From Rhodovibrio salinarum DSM 9154 (GTDB taxonomy: Bacteria; Pseudomonadota; Alphaproteobacteria; Kiloniellales; Rhodovibrionaceae), in assembly GCF_000515255.1 (NCBI RefSeq), contig NZ_KI911559.1, forward strand, positions 4,033,347 through 4,097,346: 64,000 nucleotides of DNA. The letters are read 5' to 3'. Position 1 is the first letter of the stretch. Each line of letters begins with the position of its first letter. The notes below the pieces were generated by a model that did not search any database, was not told where the DNA came from, and saw nothing but the letters and a program-made list of their open reading frames with translations. Shown piece after piece: positions 46,174 to 54,157 of this stretch. The translations under genes were made by a program, and so were the position numbers.

Positions 46174-47439
46174 CTACACCAGCAACTGCGCTGGCTGCGG
46201 GTGACTCAGGAAATCGCGGGGGCTGGCAGAGAAGCCGTAGGCGCCGGACTGGAAGATCGCGATCAGGTCGCCCGGTTCGGCATACGGCAGGGTCACCTTG
46301 TCGGCCAACAGGTCGATCGGCGTGCACAGGCAGCCGACCACGCTCACCGTTTCCGTCGCCGGCGCGTCGAACCGGGTGGCCACCGCCACCGGAAAGTTCC
46401 GCCGGATGCCCTGCCCGAAGTTGCCGGTCGCGGCCAAATGGTGGTGCAAGCCGCCGTCGGTGACGAGGTAGGTCTGCCCGCGGCTGACCTTCCGGTCGAT
46501 CACGCGCGTCAGGTACACGCCCGCCTCCGCGACCAGGTAACGGCCCAGTTCGATCACCAGGCGCGCCTCGGGCAACGCGTGGGCCACCCGCTCGGCCAGC
46601 GGGTGCAGCGCCTGGCCGACGGCCGCGAGGTCGAGCGACACATCCTTGGGGAAGTAGGGCACGCCGAAGCCGCCGCCGATGTTCAGATGGCGCACCGGGG
46701 CCGGTGCATGTTCGGCCAACCGGATCGCCAGATCGACGATCGCCGCTTCGGCCTGAACCAAACTTTCGGCGTTCAGGTTCTGCGAGCCGGCAAAGATGTG
46801 GAAGCCAACGAACGTGAGCGACAACCCCGCGAGTTCGGCCAGCAGGTCGGGCACCGCTTCCGCGTCGACGCCGAACGCGCTCGGTCCGCCCGCCATGTGC
46901 ATACCCGCGCCCTTGAGGCGAAAGTCGGGATTCACCCGCACTGCCACGCTGGGCCGCACGCCCTGGGCGCGCGCGATCGCAGCGGCACGGCGCATCTCGC
47001 CCACGGATTCCAGCTCGATCACGATCCCGGCAGCGATCGCCTGCGTCAGTTCCGCGTCCGTCTTGCCGGGCCCGGCGAAACCGACGTGCGCCGGGTTCAC
47101 ACCGGCGTCGAGTGCGGCCTGCAACTCCAGGCCGGAGGCGACGTCGACCCCATCGACCAGCCGGGCAAGCTCGGCGATCACCGCCGGCATCGGATTGGCC
47201 TTGATCGCGTAGTGCAGATGGACCGACGGCGGCAGCGCGTTGCGCAGGTGCGCGACCCGCTGGGCGATCTTGGCCCGGTCGTAGGCGTAGAACGGCGTCC
47301 GCCCCGCCCGACGTGCCAGCGCGCTCACCGGCTGGCCGCCGATCCGCAGCTCACCCCCAGCAGCCTCCCAGGGCTGCAGAGCAGGGTGCACCGCCGCCGA
47401 AGCCGTCAGCGGACCCCGACGCGCCTCGAGTTCGCTCAT
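46174..47439 (-). CDS. PLP-dependent decarboxylase, exosortase-A-associated type
   Basis: The 421-residue fold-type III enzyme resembles diaminopimelate and ornithine decarboxylases. The PLP lysine lies in HLHYAIKANPMPAV, the glycine-rich phosphate loop in HLNIGGGFGVPYF. The Cys-x-x-x-Asp of the neighbouring subunit is in VGCLCTPIDLLADKV. It matches the group annotated as 'pyridoxal-dependent decarboxylase, exosortase A system-associated' (TIGR03099). Its ATG overlaps the ligase stop codon, so it is coupled to the ligase and the asparagine-synthase-like gene. The amino-acid substrate is unknown. Confidence 0.88.
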   Translation of the reverse strand: MSELEARRGPLTASAAVHPALQPWEAAGGELRIGGQPVSALARRAGRTPFYAYDRAKIAQRVAHLRNALPPSVHLHYAIKANPMPAVIAELARLVDGVDVASGLELQAALDAGVNPAHVGFAGPGKTDAELTQAIAAGIVIELESVGEMRRAAAIARAQGVRPSVAVRVNPDFRLKGAGMHMAGGPSAFGVDAEAVPDLLAELAGLSLTFVGFHIFAGSQNLNAESLVQAEAAIVDLAIRLAEHAPAPVRHLNIGGGFGVPYFPKDVSLDLAAVGQALHPLAERVAHALPEARLVIELGRYLVAEAGVYLTRVIDRKVSRGQTYLVTDGGLHHHLAATGNFGQGIRRNFPVAVATRFDAPATETVSVVGCLCTPIDLLADKVTLPYAEPGDLIAIFQSGAYGFSASPRDFLSHPQPAQLLV

Positions 47440-49019
47440 GCCTCGATCTCCTGGGCGGGTTCGGTCATCTGCTGGGCCAGGCGCTTGCGATCGATCTTGC
47501 CGTTTGGAGAGCGCGGCAGTCCGGCGCGCAACGCGATCTGCTGCGGTACCATGAAGCGCGGCAGCGCCGCCCGGCAGTGCGCCAACACCCGATCCGGGGC
47601 GTCCGTCACATCCGGCTTGGCGACAACGGCGGCGACGATCGCCTGACCCAGCGCCCGGTCCGGCACGCCGAAGGCCGCCGCTTCCGCAACCACGCCACTG
47701 GCGAAGATCGCCTCCTCCACCTCCGTCGGGCTGACGCGGTAGCCGGAGGTCTTGATCATCTCGTCGCCGCGGCCGACGAAGTAGAGGAAGCCGTCAGCGT
47801 CCAGACGCACCAAATCGCCGGACCAGACCGCTGGTTCCGCCATCGGCAGTTCCGCCGGCTGGCCGGGCGCGGGCTTGAAACGCTCGGCGGTACGTTCGGG
47901 GTCGTTCCAGTAACCGAGCGCGACCAGCGGGCCCCGGTGCACCAGCTCGCCCTGTTCACCCGGCCCGGCCAAGCTCCCGTCGGGCCGGGCCACCAGGATC
48001 TCGGCGTTCGGGATCGCCTTGCCGATCGAGTCCGGACGACAATCGACCTCCTCCGGATCGAGGTAGGTCGACCGGAAGGCCTCCGTCAGGCCGTACATCA
48101 AATAGGGGGCGGCGTTCGGGAACAGCGCCCGCAAGGCGGCCAACACATCGCGCGGCATGTGCCCGCCGGTGTTGGCGAAATAGCGCAGCTGCTCGCGCGC
48201 GGCCTCCGACCAGGCGACCTGGGTTAGCTGGATCCACAGCGGCGGCACGCAGGTCAGGCCGGTGATCCCCTCGCGCGCACACACCTTGGGCACATCCGCC
48301 GGCAGCAGGAAGTTATGCAGCACCAGACAGGCGCCCGCCGTGAACCCGGTGGTCAGCTGGCTGAACCCGGCGTCGAAGCTGAGCGGCAGCAGCGCCAGAA
48401 TACGGTCCTGCGCGTTGTTCTTCAGGTAACCTGCTACGCTCGCCCCGCCGACCGCCAGATTGCGATGGGAGACCACCACGCCCTTCGGTTTGCCCGTGCT
48501 GCCGGAGGTGTAGAAGATCGCCGCCGGATCGCTGTCGACCGGTGGACCGGCCGGCGCCGGGCCCCCACCCGCTGCATCGAGGAAGTCCGCCCAGGTCAGG
48601 ACGGCGATGCCGGCTGGACCGTCCGGCGCCGCCGCATCCACGACCACCACGTGGGTGACCGCGCTGTCCGCGACGTCGGCCGAGAGAGTGGCCAGCCGGC
48701 TGGCGCTCGTGACCATTACGCGCGCGCCGCTGTCGCGCAGGATGTGACCGATCTGCGGGGCCTTCAGAACCGGGTTGCAGGGCACCGCGATCATGTTTGC
48801 GGCGAAGGCGCCGAAGACCGCCGCCACCGTCTCGATCCGCTTGTCCAGATAGACCGCGACCCGGTCCAAACGCGCCAGACCTAGCTGCGCGAAGGCGCGC
48901 GCGACCCCGTCCTGCAGGGCCGCGACCTCGCCATAGCTCAGCGCGCGCGCGCCGGCCTTGAGCGCCGGTGCGTCGGGCCGACAGGCGGCCTGCGCCCGCA
49001 GAGTCTGAAACAGCATCAT
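47436..49019 (-). CDS. AMP-forming acyl-CoA ligase, exosortase-A-associated type
   Basis: The 527-residue adenylating enzyme activates a carboxylic acid with ATP. Core motifs are IFYTSGSTGKPKGVVVSHRN (P-loop), YLMYGLTEAFRSTYL and, in the C-terminal swivel domain, FVGRGDEMIKTSGYRVSPTEVE, with the catalytic lysine in RSPNGKIDRKRL. It corresponds to TIGR03098. It may load its acyl group on the ACP encoded by the divergent arm at 52077-52337. It is linked by four-base overlaps to genes on both sides. Confidence 0.9.
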   Translation of the reverse strand: MMLFQTLRAQAACRPDAPALKAGARALSYGEVAALQDGVARAFAQLGLARLDRVAVYLDKRIETVAAVFGAFAANMIAVPCNPVLKAPQIGHILRDSGARVMVTSASRLATLSADVADSAVTHVVVVDAAAPDGPAGIAVLTWADFLDAAGGGPAPAGPPVDSDPAAIFYTSGSTGKPKGVVVSHRNLAVGGASVAGYLKNNAQDRILALLPLSFDAGFSQLTTGFTAGACLVLHNFLLPADVPKVCAREGITGLTCVPPLWIQLTQVAWSEAAREQLRYFANTGGHMPRDVLAALRALFPNAAPYLMYGLTEAFRSTYLDPEEVDCRPDSIGKAIPNAEILVARPDGSLAGPGEQGELVHRGPLVALGYWNDPERTAERFKPAPGQPAELPMAEPAVWSGDLVRLDADGFLYFVGRGDEMIKTSGYRVSPTEVEEAIFASGVVAEAAAFGVPDRALGQAIVAAVVAKPDVTDAPDRVLAHCRAALPRFMVPQQIALRAGLPRSPNGKIDRKRLAQQMTEPAQEIEA

Positions 49020-50974
49020 AGGGAGGCCTCCGGCAAGGCGTCCACGGCGGACGCGGGATCGGACCGATGGTCAGGATGGCCGGGCGCTTGCGCGACACGG
49101 CGGTCGACCGGCGCTTCGCGCGCCTGCCACCAGATCTCCAGCATCAACAGGTCCCAGACGATCGCGGACAGCTCGGGATCACTGTCGTCTGCGTGGGCGC
49201 GCAGCACCTGGTCCAGGAAATCGGCGCGGAAGATCTTCCGGGTCTTGAGCGCGGCAAACGCGTCGACCACCAGGGCCCAAAGACCGGCGTCGCTGCGCGT
49301 CCACTCGCTGAACGGCATGCCGAAGCCATGCTTGGGCTTGGTCAGGATCGACTGCGGCAGGAAGCCAACCATCGCGTCCTTGAAGAAGGCCCGCAGGCGG
49401 AAGCGCTGGATCAGCAGGTTCGACGGCAGCCCGGCGGCGAACTCGACCAGCCCCGGATCGAGCATCGGGTAGGCGATCTCCACGCCCGCCAGCGCGCCCG
49501 CGCGCTGCACCTTGCGCAGATCGTTGTCCGAGAGCGTCACCCGCCAGTCGAGGCGCTGCATGGCATGCACCAGATCATCGGTCCCCGCCTCCGCATAGTG
49601 CCGGCGCCAGGTCGCCGCGGGTGCATCCACTTCGATCTCCGCCAGGGCATCGGCGGTGAAGATGTGATCCAGCACGTCGCGCCGGTAGATCCCGCTCTCA
49701 ATCATGCGTTCCGGCATCGGCTGGGCGGCACGCGCGACGTAGCGCTGCGCCTTGCCCAGCCAGGAAACCGCCAGGCGCGACGGCAGCGCCGACAGCGTTG
49801 TGCTCAGTCCGGCGCGGACCGCTCCGGGCAGATGGCCGTACAGGCCCAGGATCTTCTGCTCGACATAACGCTTGTTGCCGGCGAACAGCTCGTCTCCGCC
49901 ATCGCCGGCCAGCAACAGATCGACGCCCGCCTCCCGGGCCATCCGCGCGCAAACGTAGGCCGGCAGGAGTGAGGAGTTGCCGAACGGCTCGTCGCACGCC
50001 GCCGCCAGCGTCGGCACCAGGTCGGCGGCGTCCGACGGGCTCAGATGACGGGTGTTGTGCGCGAGGCCGAAGTGTGCCGCCGCGCAGGCCGCGTAGCTGC
50101 TTTCGTCGTAGCGCGGATCCTCGAACGCGATCGTGAACGCGGGCGTGCCCGCCCCGGCCGCCTGGCCGAGCAAGCCCGCGACCACCGAGCTGTCCAGCCC
50201 GCCGCTCAGAAAGGCGCCCGGATGCTGCGCGGGGTGCGTCGCCAGCGTGCCCCGCACCGCCCCGTCCAGCCGATCATGCAACTCCTCGGCAAGCGCGTCC
50301 CGGCGACCGGAAACGCTGCCCGGGGCCGGCGGATGCCAATAGGGCACCTGCTGAACTTGGCGCCCGGCACACCACTCAAGCGCATGGGCCGGCAGCAGCT
50401 TGGCCGCGCCGGCGTAGATCGTCTCCGGCGCCGGGGAGACGTAGTTCAACGCGTAGCGGTAAACCGCCTGCGGCGTGATCTCGGTATCGACGCGCGGATG
50501 GGCCGCCAAGATGTCGAGGTCGGTGGCGAAGACGAGCCCGCCGTCCGCCTCGGCGTAGAACAGCTGCTCCACGCCCATCCGGTCGATCGCCAGCACGGCG
50601 CGTCCCGCTACCGGGTCGAGCACGACAAGCGCAAAGGCACCGACCAACTGCGCCGCCAGCCCATCGCCACGGGCCAAGTAGGCCTGCAGCAGCGCCGCCG
50701 GCAGCCCGATCTCGCCTACACGGGCCTGCCAGGCTTGCGCGCGAAAGCGCGGCCGGCCAATGAAAGCGACCTGCCGGCCCGCTTCATCGCGACCATAGCC
50801 GACGGGCGCCCGATCGGCGGTGTCCGGAACGCCGCAAATGCCCAGTGCACACGCGCCGTTCGCCGCCGTATCGCCCGCGTTCCAGGACTCGCCCGGCCGC
50901 GTTGCCGCAAGGCGTAGTAACTGGTTAGAGCCGCCCAGCCGGACGGACCCAATCCAACCGAACAACGCCGGCAT
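49016..50974 (-). CDS. Asparagine-synthase-like amidotransferase/ligase lacking Cys2
   Basis: The 652-residue protein has a class II glutaminase-like N-terminal domain and an ATP-pyrophosphatase C-terminal domain with the loops AFLSGGLDSSVVAGLLG and LLLAGDGGDELFAGNKRY. Asparagine synthetases need Cys as residue 2 for glutamine hydrolysis, but this protein starts Met-Pro-Ala-Leu-Phe-Gly-Trp. An in-frame stop lies two codons upstream, so the start is secure. It may use free ammonia or, like beta-lactam synthetase, form an amide from another amine. It replaces the usual XrtA-associated amidotransferase in this gene neighbourhood. Confidence 0.88.
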   Translation of the reverse strand: MPALFGWIGSVRLGGSNQLLRLAATRPGESWNAGDTAANGACALGICGVPDTADRAPVGYGRDEAGRQVAFIGRPRFRAQAWQARVGEIGLPAALLQAYLARGDGLAAQLVGAFALVVLDPVAGRAVLAIDRMGVEQLFYAEADGGLVFATDLDILAAHPRVDTEITPQAVYRYALNYVSPAPETIYAGAAKLLPAHALEWCAGRQVQQVPYWHPPAPGSVSGRRDALAEELHDRLDGAVRGTLATHPAQHPGAFLSGGLDSSVVAGLLGQAAGAGTPAFTIAFEDPRYDESSYAACAAAHFGLAHNTRHLSPSDAADLVPTLAAACDEPFGNSSLLPAYVCARMAREAGVDLLLAGDGGDELFAGNKRYVEQKILGLYGHLPGAVRAGLSTTLSALPSRLAVSWLGKAQRYVARAAQPMPERMIESGIYRRDVLDHIFTADALAEIEVDAPAATWRRHYAEAGTDDLVHAMQRLDWRVTLSDNDLRKVQRAGALAGVEIAYPMLDPGLVEFAAGLPSNLLIQRFRLRAFFKDAMVGFLPQSILTKPKHGFGMPFSEWTRSDAGLWALVVDAFAALKTRKIFRADFLDQVLRAHADDSDPELSAIVWDLLMLEIWWQAREAPVDRRVAQAPGHPDHRSDPASAVDALPEASL

Positions 50975-51138
50975 GACTTAGGCGCCGTGCGCATGCCGGC
51001 CCGGACGGCGGAGCCGACGGCCGACAAGAGCGGAATAATCGAGCATGCAGGACCGCACTCAAACTTGGCAGGGACGAAGGAAGCGCCGTGGGTCTCCCAA
51101 GGCTCCAGCAGCCTAGCAGCCGGGCGTGTGGGGCGAAT

Positions 51139-51939
51139 TCACCCTTCCGGATGACCCCCGACTGGGTGCCGGGCCGACACCGCGGGCGACGGCGCAGGCA
51201 CCTCCCGCGCGCCCACCGAAATCGGCCCCGCATCGACCCGCAGCGTCGGGACAGCCTGCGGTCCCCATCCGACCGACAGCCCCGGCGCACACGACGCGCG
51301 CATCACCTGCAGCGGCCCGAGGCATAGGAAGTCAGCCCGGCCCACGGGCACGGCCCCCAAGCTGGCGTGACCGCGCAGCGAAGCCGGATTGAACGCGGAA
51401 ATCCGACTCAGACTCGCAACCACGCCGCGCCGGGCGAGCTCCGCGTCAGCGGCGTCCCAGAGCGCGGCGAACGCGCCGGTCATGCGGAAGGCCGGGTCGA
51501 CATAAACGTCAAAGTCCCAGCTGCAACGCCCGCTTGGCAGCGGCACGAAGCGGCAACGCACCTCGTCTTCCAGATAGGCGCCGACGACGAACCATAGGGT
51601 GCCCACGAGCGTGTCGTCACGATAGAGCGCGAGGCACTCCGCCCCCTGCGCGAAGCGGCGCTTCACCACCGCCCGGTCGGACGGGAGCGCCTTCAGCGCG
51701 GGATCACCCGGCTGGAGCAACCGGCTGGTGAAACGCGCTGCCCGGCGGGCGGGCAGGCGCGGCGTCGCCGCCACCGGCTGCGCCACCAAACGATAGCTGT
51801 AGACGGAGATCGCCACCGGAAGGCGCGCGCAGACCCGGTGCAGAACGTAAAGCAGCGTACTCCAGGCGCCGAGCGCGCATACGGTTGCCACGACCCGACC
51901 AAGCCACGGCCAGCGGAAACGACGGAAGACGGTGGTCAT
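51139..51939 (-). CDS. GNAT-like acyltransferase
   Basis: From the ATG at 51939 the protein has 266 residues. An N-terminal hydrophobic segment (VVATVCALGAWSTLLYVLH) is followed by a GNAT-like core. ECLALYRDDTLVGTLWFVVG leads to CSWDFDVYVDPAFRMTGAFAALWDAA, where acetyl-CoA should bind, and then SRISAFNPASLRGHASLGAVP. The Gln/Arg-x-x-Gly-x-Gly/Ala loop is degenerate. It opens the minus-strand arm of the divergent locus. It could acylate the module's product; the acyl donor may be CoA or the neighbouring ACP. Confidence 0.62.
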   Translation of the reverse strand: MTTVFRRFRWPWLGRVVATVCALGAWSTLLYVLHRVCARLPVAISVYSYRLVAQPVAATPRLPARRAARFTSRLLQPGDPALKALPSDRAVVKRRFAQGAECLALYRDDTLVGTLWFVVGAYLEDEVRCRFVPLPSGRCSWDFDVYVDPAFRMTGAFAALWDAADAELARRGVVASLSRISAFNPASLRGHASLGAVPVGRADFLCLGPLQVMRASCAPGLSVGWGPQAVPTLRVDAGPISVGAREVPAPSPAVSARHPVGGHPEG

Positions 51940-52076
51940 CACGCAAGCCCCTGAAACCGGCTCTCTTTCGGGGGTGCCCGTTTGCCCCGCCGGGGTTGGC
52001 TGGACACCCATCGGTGCCTTGGATAGGTCAAACGGACCGGCATCCACCGTCTCCGTTACAAGTTGGGATGACAAGT
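51940..52076. promoter_or_regulatory. Divergent promoter region of the exosortase-type locus
   Basis: This 137-bp region separates the two arms (GNAT gene on minus, ACP gene on plus) and must carry both promoters. A GGGA ribosome site ahead of the ACP ATG is visible. No operator repeat was picked out by eye. Confidence 0.5.
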
Positions 52077-52337
52077 ATGACGACATTCGAGCAGGTGCGC
52101 GAGGTTCTGGCATCAACCCTTCAACTGGGCGATTCCGTCAAGACCTTCACGCCGGAAACCGGATTACTGGACGAGATTCCTGAATTCGATTCGATGGCCG
52201 TGGTCAACGTGGTCGCCGGTTTGGAAGAGCACTTCGACATCGTGATCGATGACGAGGAACTAACCGCAGAACACTTCGCCACCCTGGGCAGCCTGACCGT
52301 CTTCGTCGACGACAAGCTGACCGCCAACGCGGCCTGA
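52077..52337 (+). CDS. Acyl carrier protein
   Basis: The 86-residue acidic protein has the four-helix carrier fold. The 4'-phosphopantetheine attachment serine lies in IPEFDSMAVVNVVAGLEEHF. It is a stand-alone carrier, not linked to fatty-acid synthase genes. Its place at the head of the plus-strand arm, opposite an AMP-forming ligase, suggests the two work together in loading an acyl group, as in exosortase-A-associated loci. The ATG at 52077 has a GGGA ribosome site with eight-base spacing. Confidence 0.92.
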   Translation: MTTFEQVREVLASTLQLGDSVKTFTPETGLLDEIPEFDSMAVVNVVAGLEEHFDIVIDDEELTAEHFATLGSLTVFVDDKLTANAA

Positions 52338-52358
52338 CGAACGCGACCCGTTCCGACC

Positions 52359-53189
52359 ATGCCCCCGCCCCCCGGACTACAGCCCGCGTTCGTCGATGGC
52401 CCCGCCGGGGCGATCTTCACACTCCGCTTCCCGGCGGCCGGCGGCAGCCTGGGCACAGCAGCCCTGCTGGTGCCGCCGTTCGCGGAGGAGATGAACCGCG
52501 CCCGGCGTTTCCTGGCGGCAACCGGCCGTGGCCTCGCCGCACAGGGGCACACGGCCCTGCTGCCCGACCTGCACGGCACCGGCGACAGTGCCGGCGCCTT
52601 CGCAGCAGCGACCTGGGAAATCTGGCAGGCGGAACTCGACACCCTGACCGAACGCCTGGCGGCAGAGACCGGACATCCCGTGCACCTGATCGCGGTACGC
52701 ACCGGCGCGCTGCTCGCCGCTGCGACCGCCCGCCAGCATCCGGGCGCCGTGGCCGGTCTGACGCTGGTGCAGCCGGTGACCGACGGCGGCCGTTTCCTGG
52801 ACCAGCTGCTGCGCGTGCGCATTGCCGCGGCGATGGCGCAAGGCCAGCGGGAGAGCCGCGCGGACCTGCGCGCGGCCTGGCAGACGGGCGAGGCCGTGGA
52901 GGTCGGCGGTTACGCGATCGCACCGGCCCTGGCCGAGGGGCTGAGCGCATGCCGGCTGGGCGACCTGCCGCCGCCGGCCGGCCTGCCCATCGCCTGGCTG
53001 GATATCCGCGCACCCGGCAGCGACGCCCCGACCCAGTCCCCTGCCCTGCCGGCCGGTTGGCATTCGGCCGCAGACACGCGGCGTAGCATCGCCGCACCGG
53101 CCGTCTGGCAGCTTGCCGAACCGGAAACCGCCGACCCGTTGGTGGCGGAGCTGTGCAACACCCTGTCCCCGCAGCAGGTCGCGGCGTGA
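52359..53189 (+). CDS. Alpha/beta hydrolase, exosortase-A-associated hydrolase 2 type
   Basis: The 276-residue protein has alpha/beta-hydrolase features: LLVPPFAEEMNRARRFL, ALLPDLHGTGDSAG and the elbow VHLIAVRTGALLAAATA. At the nucleophile position the elbow shows Arg instead of Ser, as I recall for TIGR03101 proteins, so ordinary serine-hydrolase chemistry is doubtful. It follows the ACP gene by 21 bp and overlaps the next hydrolase by four bases. It could bind or release an ACP-linked acyl group. Confidence 0.82.
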   Translation: MPPPPGLQPAFVDGPAGAIFTLRFPAAGGSLGTAALLVPPFAEEMNRARRFLAATGRGLAAQGHTALLPDLHGTGDSAGAFAAATWEIWQAELDTLTERLAAETGHPVHLIAVRTGALLAAATARQHPGAVAGLTLVQPVTDGGRFLDQLLRVRIAAAMAQGQRESRADLRAAWQTGEAVEVGGYAIAPALAEGLSACRLGDLPPPAGLPIAWLDIRAPGSDAPTQSPALPAGWHSAADTRRSIAAPAVWQLAEPETADPLVAELCNTLSPQQVAA

Positions 53190-54157
53190 GCGCGCGGCAC
53201 CAGAGCGCGACGACGACGGCGCGGGAAGTCGCGCTTACCTTCGACTGCGTCGGGAGCGAGGCCGTGGCGATCCTGCACAGGCCGGCCGTGCCCGCGCCCG
53301 TGGGGGTCGCGATCGTGGTGGGCGGGCCACAGTACCGGGTGGGCGGGCATCGGCAGTTCGTGGATCTGGCCCGCGACCTCGCCGCCGCCGGGATCGCCGT
53401 GTTCCGCTTCGATTATCGCGGGATCGGCGACAACGCGGCGAACCATCCCGGCTTCCCGAACATCGCCCCGGATATCGAGGCTGGGCTCGCCGCCTTCCGC
53501 GCGGCCATGCCGGAGGTCACGTGCATCGCGCTGTGGGCGCTGTGCGACGCGGTGCCCGCCGCCGCCGGGATCGCCGCCCGGACGCCGGACGTCGTGGGGA
53601 TCGCCGCCGTGAACCCGTGGATCCGCGAGCCGGAGACGCACGACCGCGCGCTGCTGCGGCACTACTATCTGAAGCGCCCGCTGCAGCGGGATTTCTGGAC
53701 CAACCTGCTACGCGGCCGGACGCACACCCGCGATTTTTCCCGGCTCGCCCAGCGGGCGCTGGCGCGCGCGGCAAGCCGGGTGACCCGGCGGAACCGGAGC
53801 GACGAGACATCGACCCCCACGGACGAAAGCCTGGCCGCACGCGTGGTCACCGACCTCGCCCGGGTTCGCGGGAACGTGCTCGTGCTGTTGAGCGAACAAG
53901 ACCTGACCGCGCGCGAGTTCGATGACGCGGTGCAGCCGATGCCGGGCTGGCAGCGGCTCATGGAAACCTCCCGATTGCAACGCGTCCATTTGGCGGACGC
54001 GGACCACACCTGCGCGGGCTGGCGCGCGCACCGCGCCTCGGCGGACGCGACGGTGGCGTGGCTGCACGGCTTGCCGGAGATGGCATCGGCCCAGTCGGCG
54101 AGCCCAACGCATGCGCGCCCCACAAACACCCCCCACGCCAAGGTTCTGGGCCGATGA
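53186..54157 (+). CDS. Alpha/beta hydrolase, exosortase-A-associated hydrolase 1 type
   Basis: The 323-residue protein starts at a GTG that overlaps the previous stop (GTGA). Early motifs are VAIVVGGPQYRVGGHRQFVDL and VFRFDYRGIGDNAAN. The elbow IALWALCDAVPAAAG has Cys-Asp where Ser would stand, as in TIGR03100 proteins. A C-terminal acid and His (HLADADHTCAGW) fit the triad. It could act as a thioesterase or acyltransferase on the ACP-bound intermediate. It overlaps the downstream glycosyltransferase in ATGA. Confidence 0.85.
   Translation: MSARHQSATTTAREVALTFDCVGSEAVAILHRPAVPAPVGVAIVVGGPQYRVGGHRQFVDLARDLAAAGIAVFRFDYRGIGDNAANHPGFPNIAPDIEAGLAAFRAAMPEVTCIALWALCDAVPAAAGIAARTPDVVGIAAVNPWIREPETHDRALLRHYYLKRPLQRDFWTNLLRGRTHTRDFSRLAQRALARAASRVTRRNRSDETSTPTDESLAARVVTDLARVRGNVLVLLSEQDLTAREFDDAVQPMPGWQRLMETSRLQRVHLADADHTCAGWRAHRASADATVAWLHGLPEMASAQSASPTHARPTNTPHAKVLGR

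Noticed and set aside
46075-47646. 523-codon open frame antisense to the PLP decarboxylase
   Set aside because: A shadow of a conserved gene with no ribosome site or domain.
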